The translations under genes and the position numbers were made by a program. Positions 51,304-62,309 of a stretch of DNA of 64,000 nt are shown here, piece by piece. This stretch comes from Spizellomyces punctatus DAOM BR117 (lineage: Eukaryota > Chytridiomycota > Chytridiomycetes > Spizellomycetales > Spizellomycetaceae). Position 1 is the stretch's first letter; every line of letters begins with the position of its first letter. The stretch is taken from NCBI RefSeq assembly GCF_000182565.1, contig NW_015971540.1, positions 1,426,476 to 1,490,475 on the forward strand, given 5' to 3'. Under the pieces are notes generated by a model. That model saw nothing but the letters and a program-made list of their open reading frames with translations. It made no database searches and had not been told where the DNA came from.

Positions 51304-51810
51304 TCTGCCTTGTTTTTAGACGATCGCAGGTGCAAATCCCACAGATCTACTGTACACTGCCTTTGTTCGTAGGTCACGGATCTGTCGGCTCAATCCTCCC
51401 TGCTCCGATGTGTGACTCACTCTACGCTTTGCATTCCTGTTATGTAAGCATCTCCGATCATATCAACGGGATTCTTTGTCCATGCATTCCATTCAATGGG
51501 CATTGAAGAAAGAAGGAAGAGTGACGGAGAGCTTCTTCCTCGACTTTAGGATTTCGGTGAGAGCCGTGCGATTCCAGGTTTAAGAGCGAAAATCATTCTT
51601 TCGAGAAACACTGCATGTCAAGCATCTATTAAAACTAAATGGACTAAAATAACGTCCTAAAATGAAAACTATCGCTTCTGTCTAGAGAATACGTAAAACA
51701 AGAATGGCAAGCTGCCGCCATGTGCAGCCGATTCGTATAGTCACTCGGGTATCTGCCTCCAACCCTAGCAGCCACAACCTACGCATAACTGGCAAATCGA
51801 CGGGTATCGA
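51304..51810. other. Intergenic region upstream of PEX1
   Basis: About 500 bases between the PEX1 start and the stop of the membrane-protein gene at 51811, both on minus. I find no supported feature. The region should contain the PEX1 promoter. Confidence 0.5.
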
Positions 51811-52994
51811 CTATGCAGATGCAGAGTCCTTACTTCCATGTTCCTTCAACGGCTTGGATGACAACACTTTGACGTCCATATTGTTCCCGCACACCTGGCA
51901 TGTACCGGAGCCCTTACTCTGTGATCCCTGACCGGGTAGGGTGTTGTCTTTTTCGGCCGTTGATGCAAGTGCTTTGGCGCGTGCCATATCAGTAAGAAGG
52001 AGCATAGGTCGGATTGACCAGGTAACGTTTGCAGCGACCTGCAACGATATGATGTTGGTGACGAGAAAACCAACGCTTCATCAGAGTATACGACGTACCA
52101 TTAGAGCAGGTGGCGTTCGAACGGTCCAGTCATTGACTTGCACATTGTACACAATGTTGACAATCTAACACGATGGCAGCCCTTCGATTAGCTGATGATT
52201 TCGAGGACAAAAAGATCGATCCTAGCACTTACCTCGCACCCAAGACACATCAATAATCGGAGCCCCGTCGAACATAAGATCATGGCAGGGAGCGACCTCC
52301 CCTGGCTTCCATCGTCAGCCAACAGTTGTCTCATACTATAGAACTGCCAGGCAAGGTACAAAAACACGGCGATTTCAAATGCAACATGCAGCGCCGTCCA
52401 GGTCAATTGTAGCGGCCAGTAGCTAGGGTCGTATTCGCTGTTAACGTTCCATGCATCTTTACTCAACATCGCTCCTACTGCTTCACCAAGGGCCAGCTCG
52501 ATGGCCATGAAAACGTAGCCAATATAGGACCAACGTCCGTAATACATGGAGATCCATGGTGCAATCGTCTCGTATATCATAAAGCTCAACAAAGTTTCCT
52601 GATCAGAGCGTGAGCGTCAGCAAAAGTCTTTCAAAAACAGGAGAGAAACCACAGTCTACTTCACCTGCACAGCGAACAAAACATAAAGAATCTTGGTGTC
52701 AAATACCTCCCGATACACATAGCTATAATAGAGGCGTGGATTATACACCATCGCAGATAGAAAGTTGAGATACAAATCGATTCCATAGTAGGTCCACAAG
52801 GCAATCTTGATGCTCCGTTTAGGCATCTTCAAGAATTTATCCAAATTCGAGACGAGCATGACCATCACGATGATGAGGGCTGCCACATTGGCAGACTCGT
52901 AGGTTTCGCTTTCGTAGTAATACGGTGTGTATGGGTCCCATAGCTCAAAGGGTAGTGGTCCTTCGTCAGTAGCAGCGTCTTCCGATTCAGACAT
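51811..52994 (-). CDS. Unidentified polytopic membrane protein
   Basis: I do not recognise this family. ATG 52994 opens MSESEDAATDEGPLPFELWD, followed by an aromatic-rich PYTPYYYESETYES segment and a first hydrophobic helix (ANVAALIIVMVMLVSNL). Four or five more helices follow (ALWTYYGIDLYLNFLSAM, ILYVLFAVQ-ETLLSFMIYETI, YIGYVFMAIELALGEAVGAM, LQLTWTALHVAFEIAVFLYL, PAMILCSTGLRLLMCLG). Exons at about 52994-52663, 52598-52233, 52174-52104 and 52041-51811 join in frame. The C-terminal soluble tail has one CQVCGNN motif and is Ser/Lys-rich. Topology suggests a six-helix membrane protein, and no catalytic motif is visible. Confidence 0.65.
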
Positions 52995-53472
52995 GTTAGT
53001 AAGAAACTATGAGGTTTTTACCGCTCTATGGGGAATAAGGAAGAAAAAACGATGGGAAGCAAAACAATTTAACAAGGTTAAGCGCAGAAGGCATGATGTG
53101 TTATGTTTGTGTCTAATTTTGGACTGATAGTTACAGATGTCTTTGTTTGGGATACATTATTGTTTTGTTATCCATGACTTCTGGAGCCAAGACCCTCAAT
53201 CATGCACATGGTTGTTAAATGCAAAGCAATAACTATAGAACAAGCACTGGTATCTTCAACCCATTTATCAAAAGAAAATTGCATCAGCAGCAATCCCGTG
53301 CATGCGATTAACATGACATGATTTCAAGGCCATCAAAAAGTCTGATGCATGATCATATTCACACTGGGAAAAGAAAAATAGAAAAAACAATCCAACAGTA
53401 ACTAAAAGCAAAGATCTTGCCCAGGTCCAAATAAAGCAATTATAAAAAGAAAAATATGCAAATCACATTGAA
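52995..53472. other. Intergenic region between membrane protein and MET5
   Basis: AT-rich, about 480 bases, with no coding exon that I can support. It lies upstream of the membrane-protein gene and downstream of MET5 (both minus). Confidence 0.5.
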
Positions 53473-56400
53473 CTAATCATGAAAGTCCTTTCCAGCTCTT
53501 GTCGCCTTCACAACTCCCGCCCGAATAACCCAATCGCCAAACTTTTCCCCGTGAATCCTGTCGCGGGCATATCGTGCCAAAAGCGGCCTCAATTCTTTAA
53601 TAATTTCTTCCTCGCCAATGCTCTCCCGGTATAGTTTGCTCAATCGGTCTCCGACGAAACCGCCGCCCAAGTACATGTTGTATGCCCCAGGCGCTTTACC
53701 CACGAACCCAATTTCAGCAATTGTGGGACGAGCGCACCCATTGGGACATCCTGTCATACGGATGGTGATGGCGTCATCACGGAGACCGTGTTCGTCCAAG
53801 ATCTCCTCAATCAATGTCATAAGGCTTGGAAGGTATCGTTCGGATTCGGCCATGGCAAGACCACAGGTAGGCAAAGCAACGCATGCCATAGAGTTGAGTC
53901 GAAGTCCAGAGTGGTTGGTGATGAGGAGTTTGTGAGTGCGGAGGAAAGAGTCAATTTCGGCGCGATGAGCAGTAGGGATCTTGGCAATCAAGAGATGCTG
54001 GTTGGCTGTGAGACGGATTTCACCAATGTTCAATTTGTCCAAGAGCTTAGCCAAATCTTTGAGTGCAGTTTTCATGCGGTGCTCGGGTGTGTCCTTGACT
54101 CGACCGCTCTGGATAAACATTGTGTATGCCCAGGATCCATTAGATTCTTGGATCCATCCAAACCGATCACCATTCGAGTCAAATTTGAAAGGACGAGGAG
54201 CGGGAAGCTTCCATCCCAAACGCTTTTCTACCTCTCCACGGAACCATTCGATGCTACGGTCATCGATCGTGTACTTCAATCGGGCGTGCTTGCGGTTGGT
54301 ACGGTCTCCATAATCACGCTGGACCGTCACGACCTTTTCACCAACTTCGATCGCCTGCTCGGGTGTGCAAAACCCGAGTACATCCGCAAGTCGTGGGTAA
54401 GTCTTCTTGTTTCCGTGCGTCATACCCATGCCACCTCCAACTGTCACATTGTATCCGACAATCTTGCCGTTCTCAATGATTGCAATGTATCCAAGGTCAT
54501 TGGCAAAGATGTCTACGTCATTGTGGGGAGGCACGGCGATGGCAGTCTTGAATTTACGGGGAAGGAACGTTTTGCCGTAGATCGGTTCGTGCTCCTCCTG
54601 TGTGGACACAACCAATTTCTTGTCAAGCCAGATCTCGTGGTATGCGCCCGAGTGAGGGAGCATGTGGGTACTCCAGTCCCTGGCGAGTTTCAAGACCGCC
54701 TCGTTGACTTCGGAAGAGTGCTCGTTGGGACTGCAAAGAACGTTTCGATTGACATCTCCACAGGCGGCGATAGTGTCTGTACAGGCCAAAATTTGTCAAT
54801 CATAATTCATCCTGCTGAGAAGCCGAAGATTACAGACAACTTACCCATCAAAGCTTGGTTCATCTCCCTGATGGATGGCTTCAAAACCCTTTTAACAATT
54901 CCATGAAATTGGAAAGTCTGACGGGTAGTAATCTTGATCGTACCGTTCGCGAACCGATCCGCGATATCATCAACAGCCAACCACTGCCGAGGGGTGATGG
55001 TACCTCCGGGGATACGGCAGCGCACCATGAACGAGAAGGCAGGCTCGAATCCTTGGCGAGCGCGCTCATCCCGAATGTCACGGTCATCTTGCTGGTAAAT
55101 ACCGTGGAACTTGATAAGCTTGGTGTCGAGCTCAACAAGTGCTCCGGTGGAGCTGTTGACCAGTCCTTCAGCAATTGTACCACGGAGGAAGTTACTGGAT
55201 TCTTTGATGGCATCATCCGACGGAAGGGCTGGCTCTAGGCTGACATCCATTTCGTCCACATCAAGAGCCTTCCAAAGCAAGGGGCGCCAAAGGTTGAGAC
55301 CAGTGTGGTATCCGTCAGGATCTTGATCATCACCAATACCGAGAGGAGTCAGGCGAGGAGCACCCAGTAGCTCAAGCTTGGCATCAAGATCTTTACCAGC
55401 CTTAGCAAAGTAATGCTTGTCTTCGGGCAATGGCCAATAGTGTCGATCACCAAGTGCGAGGACAGCAAACCTGGTCTTGCTAAGATCAAGCTCTGTGACC
55501 GAGCTGAGCGCCTTCCATGTCTCCTTACAGTTTCCAGGAAACTCTCCTTGTCCAGCCGTAGACACGACAAATACAACGTTGGGTTCGCCAGGAAGGTCCT
55601 CCACGCTGTAAGAATCAGCTGCCATGACTCTCGGCCGCAATCCGCGCTGCTTCGCTTCAGCACCAACCCGCTTGGCAACTGCCTCTGCATTTCCACCATC
55701 CGATCCGTATAGGACTAGTAAGGGCTGTGTGTTCAAGCTGCTGAGGAGCTCAGCGTATGATGCCTTGATCTTGTTCTCAATAGCAGCCTTGCGCTCCGAT
55801 TCCGCAGAACCAGTGAATTGCTCAGAGATTTCAGGTTTACTCTTGAGCACGTACGCCAAATGGTTCTCGCGCTCCAAGAATTCAAAGATCTCCTTTTTCA
55901 CCTTTTCAGAATCCAAAGCAAAAGGATCCTGACCCTTCTCCTCCAAGCTAGGGTTCCATCGATACAACGGCCAGTAACCGCTGTCCACAGCCTGTTTGGT
56001 TTCCTTGAGCATACCAAGAGGAATACTAACTCCCTTGCTAGCCTTGTTAATGCGCGGGGCATATGCAAGTACGACGGCGGGTCCAGGGTATGCGTCCGCT
56101 TCCATGAATGCCCGAAGGACTTGAGCATAGGACGCATTTACTGCAACCGAGGCCACATACACTCCACCGTACTGCATGGCATACAGACCTATATCCTTTT
56201 TGCGCTTGTCCACTTGAGCGGGCGCAACCTTCTCAGAATAGGGTTGCGTGTCCAGCACGATCATATTGATATTTTCTTTGGACGAGATGACATGGTGCAC
56301 ACCGCTGTTGCCGACATCGTAGGAAAGTTGGTCACCACCAATGAGCCAGCGCGAAGGTTTGGCAAAGAATACTCTGTCTTCATAAAGCTGGCCAAGTGCA

Positions 56401-58076
56401 GGGTGACGAGATTTTTCCGTCTCCAAAAGATGGACGGCGTCATTTCCGTATTTGTGCGACTTTTCGGCATCATCCCTGTGTTGCAACCAGGAGGCCAGCA
56501 CATTGCGCAATTCTGCACTCAAAGGGACATCGGCAGAGGCATCTTTGACCAGGTTTGCAAGACCATTCGCGAATCGGTTGCGACGCTGCACAAGTGCAAG
56601 GTGCATTCCGAAACCAAACTCTGCATTGGACTCGGCTGCATTCTTGCCCCAAACCGAGCTTGCTGCTGCGACGTTTGCGATGGAGACACGCTCACCAAAG
56701 AGTTGATGCAGCATCTTAACGTATGGTCCCTCGATTACCGAATCCAAGTCCACATGAGGCACAGTGCCATTTACACTGCTCGTTACAGGACCATGGCCAT
56801 TCGCCTGTGGAGCTCCGATGACAAAGGTACCTTGCTCATCTGCGGCTGTCCGTTCCAGCGCCGACTTTACAATTTCGCCGGTAAACCCTTCCGTACCCAA
56901 ATGTACTCTTCCCTCCCGCACCGCAGGGGCTTCTCCTTGCCATTTTCCAGAGTGGAATGACGCTGCAACGTCCAAGAACAAAGGTCCCCACGCTGTTGTC
57001 AAGGTATGAGCTGTTTCGAGCACTGAAACACGTCGAACAGTTCGTGGTAAAGCAGCAAGGAAGTGTTCCTCGGACCACGGCCGGTAGACACGGACGCGAA
57101 CAACTCCAACTTTGCGACCACTGACGACGAGATTATGCACGGTTTCCTCCACTGTTGACGATGCTGTACCAAGCACAACAATGACATCGGTTGCGTCATG
57201 AGCACCAGTGTACTCGAATAATTTGTAAGCGCGCGTTCCAAAAGCTGGCTTCAGTTGTTGGATAACATCAACAAATGACTGTGTTATCTGAGTGTAGTCA
57301 ATAGAAGGTTGTGAGCTTGGCAGGAAGAGGGAGTCTTTGACCTATTACCAAAACACCAGTCGTTTGTTAGCACCAAGACAGTCCAATTTGCTGGGAATAA
57401 ACTGAAGCTTACCTCAGCATTCTTTTGGTGATACTTGTTGACCAAATCTTTCTGTTCAGCAAACAAGTTTGAGAGCTCCGAGTACTGAATCGTGTGAATC
57501 TGTTCGTAGCTTCGGCTATCTGCGTAAAAGTGCACGACAGGGATGTGGTTGCGAAGGGCCACAATATGGGAGATGAGGCCCACATCGTGAGCCTGCTGTG
57601 CGCCGTGAGATGCAATCAAGAGAGCGCCGGTTTGCCGGATCGCAAAGATGTCCGATGTGTCACCATTGTGCGCAAGAGGAGTGTGAAAGACAAAGGGAGC
57701 CTTGTCTCCGATGAGCTTGTACAGTGTGGGGATAGTGTTGATGAGTTCGCTTGATGGAATGTAAACGGTTGCAAGAGACTTGTTCAGGACAGCTTGGTGT
57801 GTGGCAGCATGAAAATCTGCTCTAGCGTTTTCAATGGTGACGACGGATCCTGTGTTTCCATATGCATTTCTTGTTCCTTGTTTCGCCCACTCGCTCACGA
57901 GATCTCCCACTGGAGAAGGTTCAACCACGAAATTTGTGTCTGCCAAATCATATCTACAAGGAATCAGACAATGAATCAGACAATCAGTACATGCCCTTTT
58001 TAATCACAAGATGATAAAATCAGCACACATACCCGACATAGGACAATGCCGTCGGGATATTAAAGGATTGTGCCAT
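53473..58076 (-). CDS. MET5: Sulfite reductase (NADPH) beta subunit, fungal multidomain type
   Basis: The enzyme reduces sulfite to sulfide in assimilatory sulfur metabolism. ATG 58076 opens [15 protein letters not shown], spliced to [14 protein letters not shown]. The domain order is that of fungal Met5/Ecm17. First come pyruvate:ferredoxin oxidoreductase-like parts ([60 protein letters not shown]). A flavodoxin-like domain follows ([38 protein letters not shown]), then the sulfite reductase hemoprotein repeats. The siroheme/4Fe-4S cysteines are visible as [18 protein letters not shown] and [18 protein letters not shown]. About four introns interrupt it, and the last (near 54820-54770) joins to [15 protein letters not shown]. 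Total length is about 1,450 residues, as in yeast. It shares a promoter region with MET16. Confidence 0.95.
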
Positions 58077-58612
58077 TGCAAGAGCCAATTCCAACGCAAC
58101 GAGAAAACCAAAAGGACAAGTTAAATGCACTCGCTGTCGTTGTCGTCCTTGTCCTCTTGCTCAACAATGGTTTTTCACAAAAGGGGAGATGCAAAAGAGC
58201 CCACCCCAATAAAATACCCAACAAGAAGAAAAAAAACCCACAAGCAACCTTCGCCCAAAACTCGACGACGAGATGACTGTTGGTTCCAACAAACCATCTC
58301 ATCCAACGTTAATGCACGTTGTTATGAATTGATCCATATCTGTGATGTAATTGGAATGTATATGGATGGAACCAATAAAGAAGACGCGATTTGCCTCGTC
58401 GCTGATTGGCTGGAAATGGTGTCATTTAAAAAGACTGATGGGTTTACTAATGCAAACTGAGTTGGTGGGGAAGAAGGTTTCCTTCCTGACGAGCAAATCC
58501 CCGCAGACGAGGCATTAGAAATCCGAGTTTTTTTGGGACATTTGTTATAAAGAAGAGAACTTGTGCCTTTCTCCCCCACACAGTTCTAACGACGACAACG
58601 ACCAGAACAACA
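58077..58612. promoter_or_regulatory. Shared MET5-MET16 upstream region
   Basis: A head-to-head intergenic region of 536 bp between two consecutive-pathway sulfur genes. It contains CCAAT-type pentamers on both strands (for example ATTGG in GATTGGCTGG near 58404), an ATAAAG-rich stretch just before the MET16 start, and one perfect CYS3-type palindrome annotated separately. Joint control is inferred from layout. Confidence 0.6.
58416..58425. promoter_or_regulatory. Putative CYS3/Met4-type bZIP site ATGGTGTCAT
   Basis: The ten bases ATGGTGTCAT match exactly the palindromic consensus ATGRYRYCAT described for the Neurospora sulfur regulator CYS3. The site lies 191 bp before the MET16 ATG and 340 bp before the MET5 ATG, next to an inverted CCAAT box. 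Function is inferred. Confidence 0.5.
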
Positions 58613-59530
58613 ATGTCTCCATCCACAACGCCCACCAGCAAGACTCGCCTTGACACTGTCTTTACTCCTGCCTACGTGGCTCACCTCAACCAAAAGCTCG
58701 CCCATCTGGAACCGCAAAAGATTATAGAGTGGGCCATCGTTTCCCTGCCAAATCTCTATCAAACAACAGCCTTTGGTCTCACGGGTCTGGTCATCCTCGA
58801 CATGATATCAAAAGTCTCCAAGGAGCACGCTCAACAACAAAGAGACCGCCAGCGTGGTCCAAAGGAAGACGTTGCCGTCAATCACCTCGTTCCGCTGATA
58901 TTTGTTGATACCTTATACCACTTTGATGAGACCATTGAACTGGCTCATCGTGCTGCCAAGCACTATGGCGCTCCTCTCCACGTCTACAAGCCTCAAGCGT
59001 GCGAAGATCGTCAGGAATTTGAAAACAAGAACGGAGAGCGCTTGTGGGAGACGGAGCCGGACATTTACGACTACCTCGTCAAGGTCGAACCGGCTCGTCG
59101 CGCATATGAGGATCTTGATGTGCAAGCATACTTTACTGGTCGTCGGAGATCACAAAACGGCGATCGCGCTGCCATTCCCATCATTGAATTGGACAACACA
59201 GTCTCTCCTCCCATGCTCAAGATTAACGCATTGGCATCGTGGGATTACGATACAGTTTGGGCATATGTACAGTGCAATGATGTCCCATACAATCCTTTGA
59301 TTGACAAGGGATACAAGTCCATTGGCGACGTCCACTCTACCCAACCAACACGTCCCGGAGAGAACGAGCGTGATGGCCGGTGGCGGGGTCAAGCAAAGAC
59401 CGAGTGCGGATTGCACAAGGATTACTTGCGCATGCGGTCATCATACCTGGCGGCAAAGAAGCGAAAAGCGGCTTTGACAGCGTCTGGCACAGAGCCGGTC
59501 ATGGAGGTGGAACCTGTCCCATCTTCTTGA
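58613..59530 (+). CDS. MET16: Phosphoadenosine phosphosulfate (PAPS) reductase
   Basis: PAPS reductase converts PAPS and thioredoxin to sulfite, the step before sulfite reductase. A single exon encodes 305 residues. The P-loop-like AFGLTGLVILDMI, LVPLIFVDTLYHFDET (VDTLYHF), YFTGRRRSQNGDRAAIPIIE and the C-terminal catalytic KTECGLHKDY with its single ECGLH cysteine are all present. No CysCys pairs are seen, so it belongs to the thioredoxin-dependent PAPS type and not the Fe-S APS reductases. The ATG follows a CAACA context at 58608. It lies head-to-head with MET5, its next pathway step. Confidence 0.95.
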   Translation: MSPSTTPTSKTRLDTVFTPAYVAHLNQKLAHLEPQKIIEWAIVSLPNLYQTTAFGLTGLVILDMISKVSKEHAQQQRDRQRGPKEDVAVNHLVPLIFVDTLYHFDETIELAHRAAKHYGAPLHVYKPQACEDRQEFENKNGERLWETEPDIYDYLVKVEPARRAYEDLDVQAYFTGRRRSQNGDRAAIPIIELDNTVSPPMLKINALASWDYDTVWAYVQCNDVPYNPLIDKGYKSIGDVHSTQPTRPGENERDGRWRGQAKTECGLHKDYLRMRSSYLAAKKRKAALTASGTEPVMEVEPVPSS

Positions 59531-59796
59531 TGCGATGCGGTCAAATAGTTGTTTTCTTTGTCACATATACTTGAAGTCGAATAATGGCGTAGGATGAGTT
59601 GGAGATTGGGGTTTCTTCTTGTATCTATATATCCCACTTTTGTGTTTTTTTTTTTTGTTATCGTATGATGGACGGACGTGGGCACAATTGAAATAGATTA
59701 TTTTCCAATCACTTTACATCTCAGTTGTCTTGCATTTGCTAATGCTTTTTGCACTTTGCAATGTGATTGCCTGGTAGATACACTACTTTGAACCTC

Positions 59797-60184
59797 TCAA
59801 AATAGTGCCGTATTATGAATGCTACCAATCTGGGATACTTTCGACATTATTTCCAATAAGTCTTTAACAAATGGCCAGCCATTTAACTGGGATCTTAGGC
59901 AGGGGACAAGCACGATGGATACCACCGCCGTGCCATACGGAAAAGTGACGTTGCAGCAAAGGACAATGAAATGTAAAGCCAAGGATAGACCAAATCGCCG
60001 TATGATGCATTGAAGCGTTTGGTGAGTATCGGCTTGTTGGATGCTCTTGTTTGCTTAAAAATTGTTACCTCCCACGATGAAAAGGGAAGCCACAGAGTGT
60101 AGCAAACGTCAACATGCCCACAAGGCAAAAGACAATACACAAGATATTCAGCCAAGATTGATAAACACTACCTACTCTCTCCAT
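59797..60184 (-). CDS. Possible small membrane protein (doubtful)
   Basis: An ATG at 60184 opens MERVGSVYQSWLNILC followed by a clean hydrophobic helix (IVFCLVGMLTFATLCGFPF) ending at a GTAACA donor near 60068. It lies about 15 bases downstream of a TTTATAAAGG TATA-like element. Downstream, two different acceptors keep the frame, giving either SRYSPNASMHHTAI... or RSQLNGWPFVKDLLEIM and a stop at 59797. I cannot tell which, if either, is used. I recognise no family. The helix in frame with an ATG is the only support. Confidence 0.3.
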
Positions 60185-60705
60185 ATTTTTCTTCCTTTAT
60201 AAAGGGGTGGACGGACAAACGCTCAGGAGTAAGCCTCGTTGAGTTACAATCCCGTAAAACGGAACTGCAATCGCATAACTGTGCTATAACGAACCACATC
60301 CCCTAGTACACTCTCACCCGCCCTCCCACCACCACCAGCTCCTGATGACCAGGTATTTGCCAACGGCGGAGCGGAAGAGCGGCACAGAGCAAAAAAGGAT
60401 GGAGATAGGACCCGCAGCGAGCAGCGACACTTTCTGCCAAGTGTTCGAGGACTTTCCCCAAAGCAACCATGAGCAACCCCGCGAAGGAAAGTTGCTCCGT
60501 ATGTGTGCTTCGAACGCGATTCTCCGAGATGTTTGTCCGTCAAAGGAAGAAAAAAGAACAGCAACCCGCATTTTATAGCCTTGAAATGAGGCGCAGCTGC
60601 AAACCACTGCGCCACGCACGGGTTGCCCTTCCCAACCAGCGAGAGCATCTCCAAGGACAAGAAGGTAAACGGACTCTGGCGTGGAGATCTTGGGGTAAAA
60701 ACAGC
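60185..60705. other. Upstream region of uL5m with tRNA-like sequence
   Basis: No confident gene. The uL5m frame stays open up to 60469, but that part looks non-coding. On the minus strand near 60615-60540, TGGCGCAGTGG matches the tRNA A-box and a GCAACCC/GGGTTGC pair could form a stem. A T-run follows. No TψC arm fits, so I do not call a tRNA. Confidence 0.4.
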
Positions 60706-61914
60706 ATGCACGCCAGGATCGCAACAAAAAGCACCCGGTCGGTTTCCAGCCAGCGGGGGTGGGCGTCCCACCTTTTGCGTCGCCAGGGAACCTTTCTACC
60801 GAATGCCACCCTCGCCACTACAGCAACAGTTCCCGTTCCTTCCGTCCAAGAACCTCCCGTCTTCCGGGCTCGTCTCGAAGAACACTACTACAACTCCCTC
60901 CTCGAGGACTTGATGGTTCTCACCTACGACCACACATCTCCCCATGCAAGTTTGTCGCATCTCTCGAAAACAAGAGACTGGAATAGACGTCTTCCCGAAA
61001 CACCTTTGCAGAGCCTTTTCTCCGTCCCTGTTGAGAGACTCCCAACCGTTCCTGCCTCAGAGACGACAACAAATATCTTGACGCTGGAAAATGCAAGAGT
61101 GAAGGACGTTGTTTTGAAGCGCAAGTTCCGGAAAGGACTCTTCAACCCTATTGATTACACGACTGTGTTAAAGGAAAAGTATGATGCTCGGGAGGACGCT
61201 CCCCCACCTCCCCCTTATGCGCCCTTACCTTCCCGACTTCCCATTGTGTCAAAAGTCATGTTGAGAATTTGGAGTGAGGCCGCAGTCGCCAACAAGTAAG
61301 TCGGCGATAACAATATGTGGTGCGCGATGGCACATTATAACCGCCAACATCTTTCCAGGACCATCCTCCTCTCTGCCATCATGTCCCTTCAATCCATTAC
61401 TGGCGTCCGCGCCGAGCCTCTCTTTGCAACCGTGGGCGACGCCTCGAAAAAGATCCGGGAAGGCATGCCCCTCGGCGCACGTGTAGAACTCACCGGTGTG
61501 AAAATGTACGAATTCCTTGACAAAATGACTCAATGCGTTCTTCCCCGTCTTCGGGAATGGGATGGCCTTAACCCCGTTGGAGATGACAATGGATCCATCA
61601 CACTTTCCCTTCCCAGTACCGCCATTGGTTACTTTCCCGACATTGAACCCCATTTCGACATGTACCCCAGGTTGTTTGACACGGATATCGTCATCCAGAC
61701 AACCGGAAAGAGCGATTGGGAGACAGTACTGTGCTTGTCTGGGTTTCAAGTACCATTCTTGAAGGAGAGAGTCGTGGCGCAGGAAGAGGAAGTCGAGGAT
61801 GCCAATGATCCATGGGCCAAGTTCAGGAAGCCAAAGACAAGAGAGGAGCGGAGGGCCATGGCTGAAAAGCTCAAGAAAATGCATCAAGCCCAACAGGGAG
61901 CTTCCAAGCAATAG
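60706..61914 (+). CDS. MRPL7: Mitochondrial ribosomal protein uL5m (MRPL7)
   Basis: uL5m is a protein of the central protuberance of the mitochondrial large ribosomal subunit. ATG 60706 opens MHARIATKSTRSVSSQRGWA, an Arg/Ser-rich presequence without acidic residues. A fungal-specific N-terminal extension follows, then, after an intron (61295-61359), the uL5 core: MSLQSITGVRAEPLFATVGD, KKIREGMPLGARVELTGVKM, YEFLDKMTQCVLPRLREWDG and TAIGYFPDIEPHFDMYPRLF. The REGMPxGxxVxLxGxxMYEFLD motif is diagnostic of uL5. The C-terminal tail is charged and helical. The upstream ATG at 60469 is in frame but would prepend an atypical Cys-rich sequence. Confidence 0.9.
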
Positions 61915-62309
61915 ATCTACTGCGGTGGATGCAAATGGCATCTCTACCTGGAAAGTGTCATGGTTGAGCACCTTCAATATCGGGTGCATTGTTTCTCCTT
62001 GCTTAGAATTCCCCGACAATTTGATTCTCTGCCATACCATGTATTTATGAAAGGTCTACAGATTTGTTTAACAGATATATGTAGTACTAGTACTAGTTGT
62101 TGATTCCTTCGCATCGGTTCAATAGAACTGGGACCATTATATAAATTTGCATTGAAATCTCCGTCATGCAAAGCATCTGGTTCTCAAATACACAGCAGCC
62201 ATTATCGAATATTATGAATTTAAACAACGTTTTGCTTATGGTACAATTGCACCCCTTTAGTTCTAAAATACATAAATTAAGGAGTTGCTCAATGCTCAAT
62301 GTTTCCCGC
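61915..62309. other. Intergenic region between convergent uL5m and NLE1
   Basis: About 395 bases, AT-rich, with no coding exon. The two genes converge here, so it should hold both 3' ends. Confidence 0.55.

Noticed and set aside
53788-54906. 372-codon plus-strand reading frame
   Set aside because: It is antisense to the sulfite reductase domain of MET5, which has clear siroheme/Fe-S motifs; the plus-strand frame has no domain.
55818-56960. 380-codon plus-strand reading frame
   Set aside because: It is antisense to the flavodoxin/PFOR part of MET5 and is a shadow of its codon bias.
60469-60705. N-terminal extension of uL5m from ATG 60469
   Set aside because: The extension is Cys-rich and not like a presequence; ATG 60706 starts a typical mitochondrial leader.
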